Origin: Pseudevernia furfuracea
Taxonomy: Eukaryota > Ascomycota > Lecanoromycetes > Lecanorales > Parmeliaceae
Length of the DNA stretch: 64,000 bases
Reading direction: 5' to 3'
NCBI GenBank assembly: GCA_022315425.1
Contig: JAIUPT010000010.1
Coordinates: 806,001 to 870,000, forward strand
A program made the position numbers and the translations under genes. A model generated the notes under the pieces. The model ran no database searches. It had not been told where the DNA came from and saw nothing but the letters and a program-made list of their open reading frames with translations. Positions 12,583-24,679 of the stretch are shown here, piece by piece (positions within the stretch are counted from its first letter, which is position 1; every line of letters starts with the position of its first letter).

Positions 12583-12979
12583 TGTGACACAATCATTACT
12601 CCTCACTCCTCAGGCTCAGCAGATATTGTTGTGATTTTGCCAGAGGAACAGGGATATTGTCTGTTTCAAATTGATCGCAGGCATCCCCGTCATTGTCACT
12701 GTGTCAGGATCAGGGGGACAGGGGGGACCCTTATTAGACGCCACAGATTGAATTCTTTGGGGATAGCGGGGTTCGACGTGGGGCCTGATTCGCGGGCCAA
12801 ACCTTAAAAATTCCATGATCTCCCCCCTGGGTCCAGCAGTCCCTCTTTGAATCTCCTCTGCCTTTGCCTTTCTTTCTTTATGCTGCAATCTGCATTATGC
12901 ATTATTAATTATTAAATATTAAATATTACACCATACAGGCCGGATTATGTGACCCTAAAACCATGCTGATGCACTATGT

Positions 12980-13011
12980 ATCATGCATGCATCATGCATC
13001 ATGCATCATGC
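12980..13011. repeat. ATCATGC heptamer tandem repeat
   Basis: Four copies of ATCATGC, the first two separated by an extra ATGC. Each unit carries the palindrome GCATGC or ATGCAT at its junctions. Non-coding context. Confidence 0.75.
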
Positions 13012-13714
13012 CTCCTATTTCTTTCAGCCTCAGTCTCAAATCCTCATAACCTGCCTGCTGACGCTCTGATCTCAATTCTCAAAGGCTTGTAATGAGAAGG
13101 ATTAAAATTCAACCAGTCACGCTCCACGCCTCTTTGCTCCTCTCGGAAACCCCGTTGCTTTGAAACACTCTGCCCATTTTGCATTTCCAGCCCGTCCTTC
13201 ATACCTGGTGCTGCCGCCGTCACCGTGATTCTGTGAAAGTGTGGAAGCCCTTGGTTGACAGGGTCGAAGAGGAATCCATGGTTCCGCGAGATGAGAAAAT
13301 GTTAATGCCGATGGATCTGTGGATGGAAATATTAGACTGATCAATTGATCATTGAATCTTGATTTCCAATCGTATCCATAATCCATATGCGATAATCGCG
13401 GCCCGCAAGCATTTCCTAAACTTAATGATAAAAAGTCCAATCAATAATGTGTTAGCGGTGTTGGATATTTGAATTGGGCATAAAGAGTAAGGTATACTCT
13501 ATAACCACGCTACTAGCGCTCTCGATTCTGCGCTTGTAGAAGCGCGCCTGACTCTGATCATAAGACTTAAAGTCTTAAGGTATCTTAGACATAAGCAGGT
13601 AGAGTACTCTTACCAGTTGTCCACCGACAATCAGGCGTATATTGATTTTCCAGGTCGGCAGAAGAACATCTTCCAAAAGTAGAGTACGCACCCACTCCAT
13701 CAGACCAGCGCTAA

Positions 13715-14870
13715 ATGAATGTACCCTATAATGCTCTAATTGCGGCGTCTCTCCACGCACCTATTGCTTTTTATCATCTCACATATATCTCACCCACCAT
13801 GACCGGCTCTTGTCCAAGCCTCCACCAATCGGTGTACTTCTGGGCTTTAGGACACCTCGACTTATTTACCCAAGTGGGCGACTGGTGGACTTCATCCATC
13901 GCACCACCTCGGGCAAGACTCCCTATTCTCTATTGCACCAACTGCGTCAAGAGGATTCAATCTTGGTGCATTCGCACCAAGCCTGGAAACCCTGCAAATT
14001 CCTTTCCTTTGTTGTTCAGGACATGGACTAGCGTGGCATAACGACGGGCCTACCGATGATGAAGCGGTTCGACGACTACTGCAAATACTCGAATCAACTC
14101 CCTTGAAAAGATTGCACCTGTCTGACCCAAGTCCCTAAGTCACAATGCCCAATAAAGCCCCAATTACTTCTTTCAGTATCCGGTCAAGCTGGGATGGGGA
14201 CAAGGTCGTCGTGATTGGGTGTCCGAACTTTCCGAAGACCTTGATTCCGATATGTTGCTTCTCGTCCCAGACGAGTCTATCAATTGACGGCTTTCAGTAC
14301 TGGGGAGGAGAGGGTGGTATTCAAGGCTGTATATAGTGACCAGAAAGAGACTAATGCATCAAGTGTGTATGATTTAACTTTTCGCACTACTAACATACAA
14401 GGCAATGGTCTGCAACAACCGAACAATTGGTCCAAAGCTCTGCGCACTCTATCAGCGGAAGTGTGCCCTGCTAGGTATGCCAGGTATCTAGACCCACCAA
14501 TTTCGCGCGGGAAGTTATCCGATGCATTGCAACGCCCAGCGTCAAACACTTGAGGGGTTGTTCATCAGCTGCGTTGTTGTGGTCTAGGTATGAAAACATC
14601 TCCATCGTACGCCTCCTTCACTTCCTCTTGCGTATCTCCCATGACACGGATCGTTCTCCGTCAATCATCATCCTTCGAGACTTCTCCAAACGCAAAAGAC
14701 TTTGTGAAAATTGATTTCCTCGTCTTGCGCAAACAGTCGATATTGGGCCGCTCGTCTACCCTACCGGCATTGGAGAAGCTTCACCTTGACACCCACGATT
14801 TCTTCGGAGCGATCTTGATCATCGGTGAGACCGCAGACTTTGCAGAGCTAACCACCAACCAGGCTTGACA
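13715..14870 (+). pseudogene. Possible decayed F-box/LRR-like gene
   Basis: Several plus-strand fragments look like pieces of a leucine-rich-repeat protein, such as LLQILESTPLKRLHLSD (about 14,078-14,130) and LPALEKLHLDTHDFF (about 14,762-14,805). A fragment at 13,810-14,031 ends in a stop just before the first of these. The fragments lie in different frames with stops between them, and I could not join them with convincing introns. Resemblance to fungal F-box-associated LRR proteins is by eye only. Confidence 0.25.
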
Positions 14871-15621
14871 AAGTCCCCACGAGCAAATGTGCGCGTTTTC
14901 CGGCGCGCTTGCAAAGGTCGCCCGTTGGGAGCCTGAAGAACAGTCCTAGCCATGGCCTACATGAAACTTGATGGAGAGCTCTGTGGTTTAGTGGCTTGGT
15001 GAATGCGGCGTAGCAAAAAGCTGCCATCCGATTCCACTGCCATGTCTGCCACGGAGGCATCACCGTATCTCAAGGTCGGGCAGAAGTGGTTACCGGGGCG
15101 AGGAGCAACGCGCTCGTTTCCGTCTTCTGTATTATTTCAACGACCGTGATGGCTTGCTGCTGAATACTTGAGCGGTTGAGAACCCGGTCTCGAGCCACTC
15201 ATACGCCTCGTGTCCTCGGAATTGGCGGTGCACTCACTCACTGTAGCCATTCTTTTGATCGCTTCCCTGGCTTGTTAAGTGCGACTACATGCACGAGCTC
15301 CGGGCGAGAATTGTCTAAAGTACGAGAGCTTCTGAGTCTCAAGTCACTGATGCTCCCTTTTTTTTGCTTTAAAGCCTTAAATGTTGAGGCCAAACTTTCC
15401 GCTACGCCGACTCGAGAACCTTCATAGTTTTAGAAAAGTACTTGTAGCATCAGTCCCTATATCACTCATAGCTTTAGGCAAAGAGACATCGAGCAATGAA
15501 CGATTTGCGGTTTTATACAGTTTGAGTGCATATAAATCACCATGACAGCCACCGGCACCATCGCTGACATGAAAGGCTCGAAGCCCAGAAGAACCAGAAA
15601 CGTTCCATCATCAACCACGCG
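14871..15621. other. Intergenic, 3' side of STU1
   Basis: No gene recognised; only short shadow frames. The 3' UTR of STU1 is expected near 15,500-15,621. Confidence 0.4.
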
Positions 15622-18600
15622 TTACTGCATGACAGCCCTTTTCCTCGCCAAATAGTACGTGATCAGGCTGCGGTGATCATCCTTCGCACCCGTCACAAGG
15701 CCCCAAAATTTCTCTTGATCCACGGTATCGTGCAGCTCAAGCACGAATTCGATCACAGCGCGTCGTATATCAGGATTCGTGTCTGACAAACAGCGCGAAC
15801 CCATCCTGCCTAGTCTCTCCTCTTGTTCCTCACTTAGATGGAGAGTATTTCCTTTCCCTTGACCACGGTGTAATAAGCCAGCTAGGACATACAGTCCCAT
15901 GAAAACGGTGTTAGTTTCAGCATCTTCGGTACGTTCTGTGTCTAATAGATCCAGAACAGAGTCAATGCAAGGAGACGGGTCACACTGATGGACAATGGAC
16001 TCAGCTGTCTCTTCGAGGCCGCAGACAATGTGGGATGTGCTGCTGTAATGCTTGCGAGCAGCAAGGACAGCGGTAAGTGCACGCGGGTGGTAGGTGTAGA
16101 AGTATTTTGGCTGATATTGCAGCAAAACTCGTACCGTAACCAGTACCTGCGTCTTCAAATCCTGAGCTTTGCTTGTGCGAGGGGTTGATTCGTCATTTGG
16201 CATCTCGAGGTATTCGAAGAGTGGGAGGACCAGCTCGTCAAATTTGTACCCGCCTTCCCAGATTGACTCTCCTGAGGTGCGAATCAGCGCCTGAAGCTTG
16301 CGGAATCCGTGAACATCCAAGCTTCTTGACTGGATGCGGACGATCCCGCTGTCTAAGATTTTGCGTGCAAGCCGAGGATTGTCGATGTTCTCCGAGTTGC
16401 TAATACGTCGCCTCTCGGCTGCCTCGACAGCCAACCACTTTTGGTGGTATTCGGGACTAGCGGGTTCCTCTGCTAAGAGTTGATGGTTAAATATCTGGCG
16501 ATGCTGTCTTGCCGGTTCATTCACTGGAAGTTCTTCAAGAGCCCCTGGCGTGTGGACTAGTGGCGGAGGGGATAACTTCCCATTGCTGGGGTCAATGACA
16601 GGATCTTCATAGACCTGGAGCGGCCTTTGTTCCTGGAAGTAGGAGGTTTTCAAGGTCAGATTCTCTTTCCTCGATCCAATAGCTCTTGGGCTCATCGATA
16701 TTCTTTGGCTACTGGCCCCGCTCATTGACAAACGACCAAAGTCATTGGCCAGCTTTGTGGGGCTTGTGTGGGACTTGTCACCTCCATGGCCATTGATCGA
16801 AAATGAGGAACCGTTCTGGTTGAGATACTTCCTTGGACTTGGCGATGACCGAGCGTTATCAAACCCCATAGGCGAAAATGGATCATCGGCTCGTGGTATA
16901 TTTGGTGAGGAAGTAGATTTGATTTCAATAGGTGCTTGGAGTGAACGCATGAAGTCGCCGGCGTTCGATCTCGTCTCATTCACATTGGGCATAACCATGG
17001 TGAAATCTTCTGCGGCTTTCGTAGGACTAAGTTGGGGCTGGATTTTCGGATTGACTAGGCCAGCTTTCTTTGATGAACTCGGCTTGACGGAGCTGGTACC
17101 AGCCGGGCTACCAATCTTCGTAGGGCCCAGCTTTATCGTGCTGGCGGCGTTTGAGGGGGTCTTTGGTCTCTTGACAGGGCTCACCGCAGGACTCCTTGGT
17201 GGCGTCTCCGTTCTCGCTGGTTTCCTGGTAGAATAGGGATCTGCGGTAGCAGGGCGGGCTAAGTCTGCTCTCCGTCGTGGGCGCACTGGTGCGGAGGACA
17301 ACGTACCAATCGATGTTGTAGATACGTTTCGGGAGGCTGCAGACATTGCAGTTGCGGGTCTGCCTAGACTAGGCTGTATGATAGGTTTCTTGGGTGATCC
17401 AAAGGGTTCGGCCGACCCCGGGCGTTCGGGAAGATGTTTGCCTGCTAGCTTTGCCTTCTTTTGTGCCGCAATAGTCTCTTTAATAGAGGGCCTAGATGGT
17501 ACTGAGGTAGTGCTATGAGAGAACCCGGATTTAGCACCAGCCCCAGTAGTTTGTGGTGCTAGTGTCTTGTGTGGGTTTGGGTTGGAAGGGTCTTCTATCA
17601 AGAGATCTTGTTGTTTCTTGTCGAGAGTGGACATGATACTAGAAGACACATTAGCAACGATATCAGGTGGTCGAGAACAGATGTGATGTACACTTCAGAT
17701 CTCTCGGGCCAAAGACGAGCAAACGCCCAGTACGTCGATCGCATGCTCTCACGGACTTTTAGATCCCGGTCTCCTAGACCAGCTTTCAAACATTTCTCAA
17801 TCCATTCAAGGCCTCCAGCGTGCTCGATGACATGCTTGTGGTGTCCATGCTTGTTGATAATTATCTTGAGCCATCCACACGCATAACTTCTAGGTTGCAC
17901 ATTCTTGTCCTGGCAAGCGCTGTAAACATGTTGGGTGAGTCGACTGTGGAAAGTTACATTGGCCATGATGGCGGAGACGGTATCGTTGCCTTTAGCTGCT
18001 GTAATTTTCTTTGTATTCGCACAAAGCTTGATCAAACTCTGGAGCAGTATTTCGACCATGCTATCAAGACCAGAGCCGGCGACTCGAGCCAAGTCTTGTA
18101 CCAAATGGCAGCCAATGGTGGATACGGTTGTTCTCAAGGAATTAACAGTCTTCAGAATGCCGTCGAGGAGTCCCTTGATGCCAGCAAGGTAAACTGTGGT
18201 GAAGTCTTGAACGGCATTCCCCTTCGTTATCTTTCTCAATTTCAATATGCTCTTCTCTCGCTTGAGCCAATTCTGCTCGGACTCCTTGCCCTCGAAATAT
18301 GGATGCATCTCGCGGAAAGATTCTTCAAGATCTCTGTGGTTTTCAATGTACAAAGGATCCAAATGTACAGCTTCTTGCTCAGATACCGACATTGGCGGAG
18401 CATCAGGCGGCGGGTCGTTTGCAGTACTGCTGCCAAGAAAACGTGCCTGTCTCGGAAGCTCACCAGCTCGGACCTGTGTTGGCGGCGCGGACTCCATTTC
18501 CTCATGAGCATTAAGTCCAAGCTCGGATAAAATGTGATCAACAATTGATTTACGGACATTGCGCTGTTGAAGATGCTTCTGAAGGTCGTTCGTTCCCCTG

Positions 18601-19283
18601 ATTCCAGCATTTCTACGCAACTGTCAGTGATGGATACAGGAGAGGTCGAGACGCAGCTATGGGTGCTCACTGGAATAATTCGATGACCGTAGTCTGTGCC
18701 GTCCGTCGAACGCTTCCATCAGCGTCTTCAAGACAGTCCACAATGTTGGGTACAAAGGTTCGAAAGGGTATATTCTTTTCTGTACGGATCTAGGACTGAT
18801 GAGCATTTATTGCAAGATGGGGAGGCCAATACATACGCTGAGTACCCATTGCATCCCAGCTTCTTTTGTCTTTGGATGCCTATTGGTCAAGACATGTTCG
18901 CACACAAATTGTTCGACATCCGGTGCAGAAACGGAATGAAATTCCGTGAACGCTTGTAGGGCCCTATGTCGACTGCGATCTTTTTGGTCTGCGAGTCGCT
19001 CGAGCAGACACGGGTAGGTTTTGAGACCTTGTGCCTGGAGAACGGAATCCTGGTCCTGCAACTCCAGACGTTTCATGAGATGACCGAGGATAGAGAAAGC
19101 GGCGTCTGTGAGGTGTGGTGTAGCAAGAGAGATGCGAATAGCATCAAAGAGGGGTGCGACAGCATGTTCAGGACAGTGACGATGCTTAATCTCGGCCTTG
19201 AGTTCTGTCAAATGCTTGAGCTTGGTGTCAATGGGTGCAGTACTTTTCAAGGCAGTGAGTGTATTGCTAGCTAGGGTCTCCAT
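15622..19283 (-). CDS. STU1: Stu1, CLASP-family microtubule-stabilising protein
   Basis: Exons 19283..18837, 18789..18671, 18612..17692 and 17638..15622 (GT-AG introns of 47, 58 and 53 nt) give 1,167 residues. The N-terminus (KLKHLTELKAEIKHRHCPE, then APLFDAIRISL) is a TOG/HEAT region as in Stu1. The second TOG region (about residues 280-500) contains FREMHPYFEGKESEQNWLKRE. A basic Ser/Pro-rich microtubule-binding linker with SRPS/GRPATAMS motifs follows, then a C-terminal HEAT-like region (RIQSRSLDVHGFRKLQALI). CLASPs bind tubulin through TOG domains, rescue microtubules and are needed for the mitotic spindle. The start was chosen at METLASN, because the open frame upstream has only a TTG. 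Exon 3 ends GAA GT and joins T ATC ATG, which keeps the frame. Confidence 0.95.
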
Positions 19284-19967
19284 ATTGTGGATGCTGGAGA
19301 GGAAGAATTGCAGCAAAGGGATTGTGTTGCTGGAGACTTCTTCAAGTCGTCTTGGGTAGTTGGGGGTCGCGCAGTTCGAGGCAATGTTTTGAAAGCAACA
19401 AACTTAGTGTCCGCTTTTAGTGTCCGCTTTTAGGTACCTCAAGTGCAAGTACTCCTACCTTAGGCTCCAGGCTCTTAGGTAGGTAAGGTAAGGTGAAACT
19501 CGGTACTCTACTATGTACTGCTCCTACCTCCGCCCGTCGCAGTTCAGCCGACCCCGTTTCTGCCCTTATCACACTCCCTCCTCGATCTGCCCAAACATTT
19601 ATTAATCTTCAGTACGCGAGCGTTGGGCTCGTTTGTTTTGAAATGAGCCCGAAGCAAGAACATTGGTACCGTATGTATGACAGCACGAAGCCAACGAGAA
19701 GGTTAAAATTGCCAGTCGAGAAATAATCGACGACGAATGGACTAACTTCGATAATATTCTTGCGGAGTGGTCCCTTGCCGGATTCGCTGGCACTACTAAT
19801 AGCTGTATTAACGAGACAGACGTGCAGAATATAAAATTCGTCAAATCTAAATCAGATTAGCAATACAAATTCGGCGGCTTGAAAAAAGCAGGAGACTGAG
19901 ATTACCGGACCGGAACGCCAACAATAGACCTGCGTTCCCTGACCGACGCTCACAATTGCTAGATACA
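19284..19967. other. Intergenic, STU1 promoter side
   Basis: Upstream region of STU1. Near 19,400-19,500 there are repeated short motifs of the type TACCT / AGGTA. No gene was recognised. Confidence 0.4.
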
Positions 19968-20571
19968 CTATCGCACGTATAACCTTGCTTTAACCGTCTG
20001 CAACTCGTTCACAGGCTCAGATTCTAGCTCTGTGGAGTCTACAGTCATAAAATCCAGCAATCCCTCTGCGATAAGCTTTGCAGTCTTAGACAACAGTATC
20101 GCCAAAACAGAATGTAGCCTAATTTTGGACAGATCATTCTCGGCATCGAGCTGGTTGGCCGGCAACAAGAGCAGGTTGCTGATGTCCTGCCCCACAATTG
20201 ATCCTAGAGCTCTGATGAGAGCGCTGCCGTCGATCCTTTCCGCAGCAAGAGAGACCTTGGCAATTGGCACATTACTCTGCTCACGTCTCCGCTGCTATCA
20301 TCGGAAAGACCTTGGGCCATTAATCTATAGAAATATTGCTCCTACCTTCGTAACCCTCTTTTTTGGAATCTCCTGCAAGCCTTACGTTTCGAGGAAATGG
20401 CCTTGTACAAGGTGCTCGCTGCCATATGACTGCTTGCTGAGAGATTTTTCTTCCAGAGCAATATCCACGATTTGCGACAACTCGCCCTCGGCGATAGCCC
20501 GAAACCCTTTGGAGCAAGGCTTCAATACCTAAGTGCTCATGCAGATAGCCGACCTCAGACATCATGTCCAA
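19968..20571 (-). pseudogene. Possible broken ORF pair, unknown family
   Basis: Two minus-strand frames, 20571..20320 (83 codons) and 20270..19968 (100 codons), lie end to end. The second is Leu/Ala-rich and protein-like (for example AKLIAEGLLDFM). The first extends upstream as an open frame to about 20,625. A competing frame within it (about 20,490-20,370) reads AEGELSQIVDIALEEKSLSK, also protein-like, so a frameshift is likely. I could not find introns that join the pieces. It may be a gene relic or a short hypothetical gene. Confidence 0.2.
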
Positions 20572-20934
20572 CTCAACTGATATCGCAGGCAGACCCCGGT
20601 TTCGTCCAGAAATGCGTTGGCGGAATAATTCCTACTCTCCGTGATGGTTCTACACTTTCCGAGATCGAACTCGTCAATATGAAGAAGTCACGTTCCCGAT
20701 CCTTTTGAGTGAGGTGTGAATGTTGCAAGTTGGCAAGGAGTCAATCTGTCCCGATCAGTTCTGGGATTCCATATTCAGCTAATAAACCATCTTTAACAAG
20801 TGGATCAGGAGCGGCTGGGACTGAAACAATTTGTGAGATATCGAGTCTACGAGTGGGGAACCATGAGGGCTAACGGAGAGGAGAACATCTCATCACTCAA
20901 ACATCAGGTCTTGCTTGACACCATCAGTCCTCCT
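20572..20934. other. Intergenic, 3' side of the BSP gene
   Basis: No gene recognised. The BSP-family gene ends at 20,935 on the minus strand, so its 3' UTR should be here. Confidence 0.4.
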
Positions 20935-22001
20935 TCAAGTCAGATTGTCGCCTGGCTTGTCCATTTCGACGGGCTCGTCTTCCTCGGAAGGACCGTCTTT
21001 CTCGCTCTCCCCATTCATTTCAGCGCCGTCGCGCCTGTCTTTCCCGTGAATTTTTGCGCCCTTCTCCACCTTTTGTTCAATATCTTTCGTCCTCTTCTGT
21101 TCCTGATCAAGACTTCCTTCATACTCCTTCCACAGAAGACCGACTTTCTTGCCGAACAGCTGCTCCCAGAAGTCGTCCTCTTGATACTTTTTGTCCTTTA
21201 ATGCATAGTTAATCATTCTCACACTGCCACCGCCACAAGTATTTTCTATCCATTCCAAGAAATACCCTGTATGCTGGTATCCAGCATCCCACTGCCCACC
21301 TCCTTCCTTCTTCCAATGTGGTGGGCTTAGACCAGCCTTTAATCTTACAAAATCAGCAATGCCTTCAATTAGCCCGCCAGGCGCAGTTCCCACGGCGTTC
21401 CATTGCCAGCAATGGACCATTTCGTGTACAAGGACCCCTTGTATCTCATCTTTCAGTCGCGCAGATGGAATTCCGTTGATGTAGTCTAGAGAGAAGTGGA
21501 TTTCTTTATGATCTCCGTCCAAATCTGAGCCCGTTGTGTATGCGACACCGCTCATAGCATGGAGAAATAGGGTCACGGAACGGCACGCAGGGATATGATC
21601 GTTGGTTTTGGTGGGCTGATAGAGAACAGAAAGGACGGCGTCTACGGCTTCGGAAAGAGCTTTGGAAGGGTTCACATTGCTGAAAAAGACATTGGAGCCG
21701 GGGTGATCGAGGTCGAGGGTAGAGAGGCGAAGCTTTGGAGTTGGGAAACTTGGTTTTGGATGTGGAAGATTAGTCAATTGACTGTCGCTGATTTGTTTGT
21801 CAGAGCTACAGATAGAATTTTGCAGACTATTTGAAGTGCTTACTCATCGCCTCCGTCTTTCTTTGATTCCTCGTCTTTGAGACGATGAGCCTCCTGCTTG
21901 GGGCGGATGGGAAGAGGGGAGGGAGTAGGTTCAGCCGGGGCAGCGGACATAGTGAGGGGTGTCGGTAATGGTTTGGGAGTCGTGCGGACCGTCCGAGTCA
22001 T
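20935..22001 (-). CDS. Basic secretory protein (BSP) family zinc-metallopeptidase-like protein
   Basis: Exon 1 is 22001..21844. Exon 2 ends at 20935 and starts at 21787 (56-nt intron, 336 residues), at 21805 (38-nt intron, 342 residues) or at 21781; all three acceptors keep the frame. The core shows the family zincin motif HEMVHCWQWNAVGTAPGG followed by GLIEGIADFVRLKAG, giving two His ligands, a catalytic Glu and a likely third ligand in EGIADF. Upstream FFSNVNPSKALSEAV and downstream GYQHTGYFLEW also fit BSP. Plant BSP proteins are secreted and defence-linked; fungal members are of unknown role. Here no signal peptide is visible: the N-terminus is Pro-rich and charged. The last 60 residues are a Lys/Glu/Asp-rich tail. 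Divergent from TEP1. Confidence 0.88.
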
Positions 22002-22391
22002 TGCTGTATATAGAGATTATTCTATAAGTCACTCTTGCCCACAGTCAAAACTCCCTTGCTCCATGAGAATACATTTGCAGCAAGGGACACCAGCTACCCC
22101 TGCGTCGATCAGATCGGCATCTCGATAGAGTATGACGCACCGATAAGCGTACATTCGTGACAGGTACTGTATTTTACTCTACTCTTAATGTTACAGCTTG
22201 GCAAGCTTAGCAACTCAAACACCGAAGCACTCCATACCTTACTTACTGTGAGACTTTGAGCCCAGATGTATGGGGGAACAATGAAAGACAGAAAATATGT
22301 ATTGTCTTTTGCTAATTGTGCCTGACTTGAAATATATAGAAGCGTTGTTGCGAATGCAGTAAGCTAAGCAAGGCCGTACGTGGAAAGAACC
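22002..22391. promoter_or_regulatory. Divergent promoter region, BSP gene / TEP1
   Basis: 390 bp between the two divergent start codons. A TATATA stretch lies 5-10 bp from the BSP ATG on its strand. No recognisable operator. Function is inferred from position. Confidence 0.45.
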
Positions 22392-24206
22392 ATGGTATGT
22401 CTCCTGAGTGAGAAATATTCCGACTGTCTTTGTGTTTACATTCTCAGGCTTCTTTGCTCCGCTCAATTGTAGCAGGTCCCCGTTCACGCCATCCGGAGGC
22501 AGGCTTGGACCTTTGCTACGTTACAGACAATAGTAAATCATCTGCCCACCCCCTTCTCCTCCTCCGGTCCTTCCTCATTTCAGCAAAAGTCTTCACTTTC
22601 TAATACCTATCTAGTCATCGCCACCTCTGGCCCATCCTCGACATATCCCCAACGCGCATACCGTAACCCAACAGACGCCCTTGTCAAATTCCTTGATTAC
22701 AAACATGGCACCAAGTGGGCCATATGGGAGTTTCGCGCTGAAGGTACAGGCTATCCTGACAGCGAGGTCTACAATCGGATAAAGCATTTTCCATGGCCAG
22801 ACCATCATCCTCCCCCTTTCGCTCTGATACCCAACATTATGGCCAGTATGCGTGACTGGCTGAAAGGTCCGGAGTCAGAAAAGGGGAGGACGATTGTGGT
22901 ACATTGCAAAGCTGGAAAGGGCAGAAGTGGAACCTCGGCTTGTAGCTACCTGATCAGTGAGGAAGGCTGGACCGTTGAGGATGCTCTGACGAGATTCACC
23001 TCTAGGAGGATGAGGAGCGGATTCGGAAGTGGAGTCAGTATACCAAGCCAATTGCGCTGGGTCGGCTACGTGGACTGGTGGACGAGACATGGCAAGGTCT
23101 ACATTGAAAGGCAGATCGAATTACTCGAAGTACATGTGTGGGGACTCCGAGATGGGGTGAAAGTGGCTGTTGCGGGCTATGTTGAGGAAGGTAAAGTCAT
23201 CAAGACATTCCACACATTCGACAGAAAAGAGAGGATGGTCATGAATGTGGACTCGCAGAAGATTGCAAATTCCGCAAGCGTCTCGGATCACCTCAGCGAG
23301 AAAGCTCTCCCTCTCCAGGGGAGCAATCGTCAAACTGACACTAGCCATCCTTCCTACTCATCCTCGATCTACTCCAGAGTAGCACACGAACCAGGCGCGG
23401 CAGCTGTCCTCTTCCGTCCTGAATCCCCAATCGTACTTCCTACATCTGACATCAACATTGACTTTGAACGACGCAACAAGGCTACATACGGCCTCACGAT
23501 GGTCACATCAGTGGCACACGTCTGGTTTAATGCGTTCTTTGAATCTCAACACTCCTCTACCTCTCAACCTGACCATAGAACCCTATCCGTGACCAAAGCC
23601 GATCCTCCCAGCGCGGACACTTTGCCTGACAGCGGCGTCTTCGAGATCAACTGGGAAGCAATGGATGGCATCAAAGGATCCGCACGCAAAGGTACCCGCG
23701 CGCTTGACCGTCTAGCAGTCGTATGGCGAGCTATCCCAGAAACCAAAGCAGGCCTCACGAAGATCATTACTGAGCCAAGCGTCGGCCAGCCGGTCCCAGA
23801 GAGCAAAGCCGCGGATTGGAAGAACGCGAATCTCAAAACCGCTGCTGAAAGTCTAGGTAAGGACTTAGGACTTCGAACCGAGAGCCCGTCAAGCGCGAAT
23901 GTGAGTAAGGCCAGCAGTACGACTGATCTAAGCAATACAGCACTGGCTGCAGAGAGAATTGATAGCGATTTGGAAGCCGGTGTCAAGGCCCAAGGGCCGG
24001 AAGGTGAAGAGCATATACCGCATCCGGATCATCCCGCTATTTCTATATCGGACCCTGTGTCTATAGACCACAGTCTATCAAGTGTAGATGGTGGGACCCC
24101 CAACGTCGACTTGGGAATCGAGAAAATGCGCAGCCCTGTTCCCGACCCTGATATTAAATCGGCCAATACACAGGATTTGCCAGATATGCACGGGCAGTTA
24201 CCTTGA
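22392..24206 (+). CDS. TEP1: PTEN-type phosphatidylinositol 3-phosphatase Tep1
   Basis: Exons 22392..22394, 22448..22532 and 22615..24206 (introns 53 and 82 nt) give 559 residues. Exon 1 contributes the ATG alone: ATG|GTATGT...CTCAG|GCT. The N-terminus reads IVAGPRSRHPEAGLDL-CYVTDN, then AYRNPTDALVKFLDYKHG, then WPDHHPPP. The phosphatase loop is HCKAGKGRSGT with C127 and R133 (human PTEN has the same loop with TGV). A C2-like region follows around residues 165-330 (LEVHVWGLRDGVKVAV; later YGLTMVTSVAHVWFNAFFE), then a disordered tail. PTEN enzymes remove the 3-phosphate of PIP3 at membranes. No other start Met lies in frame before residue 105, beyond the catalytic N-terminus, which supports the tiny first exon. 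Confidence 0.93.
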
Positions 24207-24679
24207 GGAAGATAGCAAGTCGACGTGGTAATTACCGGCGCATTAAGGGCCAATCAGCTCTTTCAAATGCATTTGGGCATTTCAGTAGGAGCATAGCAAG
24301 CAAGTTTCAGAGCGAGGGCGTCGGCGCGGGTTTTCAAGCAGGGCAAATGACCCTGCATCAGGCGCACCTTAAAAGTTTGTCAGTCAGCCAGCCTTTGGTG
24401 AAACTTTGGCCGCTTGCTGTGGCAATGTGATCGAAGCGTGGGCCACGAGAAGGGAACCTATGAAGGAGCAGGGACTCATAATTTATACACGTGTGCAGTG
24501 CTGCTCTTCGGTACGAATCCGATGTGAAGTTAACCACTGAATGCTAGATTACAATAGCAACATTCCATACAACGGTATAATTGATTACAATGATGTTGTC
24601 AGTTTCAATCTTACCTGCTCTCTTCTCGCCGTCCAGACAGACATCGACTTTCCTTGCCCTGTCCTCCAGATTCCATCCT
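24207..24679. other. Convergent intergenic region TEP1 / SRV2
   Basis: 470 bp between convergent stop codons, expected to hold both 3' UTRs. No gene or repeat recognised. Confidence 0.5.

Larger units (their letters stand above)
11362..13714. other. Intergenic stretch with simple repeats
   Basis: 2.3 kb upstream of the RhoGAP gene, holding its 5' UTR and promoter. Short ORFs on both strands show no family features. Two simple repeats are present: (CA)9 at 12,565-12,582 and an ATCATGC heptamer array at about 12,980-13,011. Nothing else was recognised. Confidence 0.4.
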
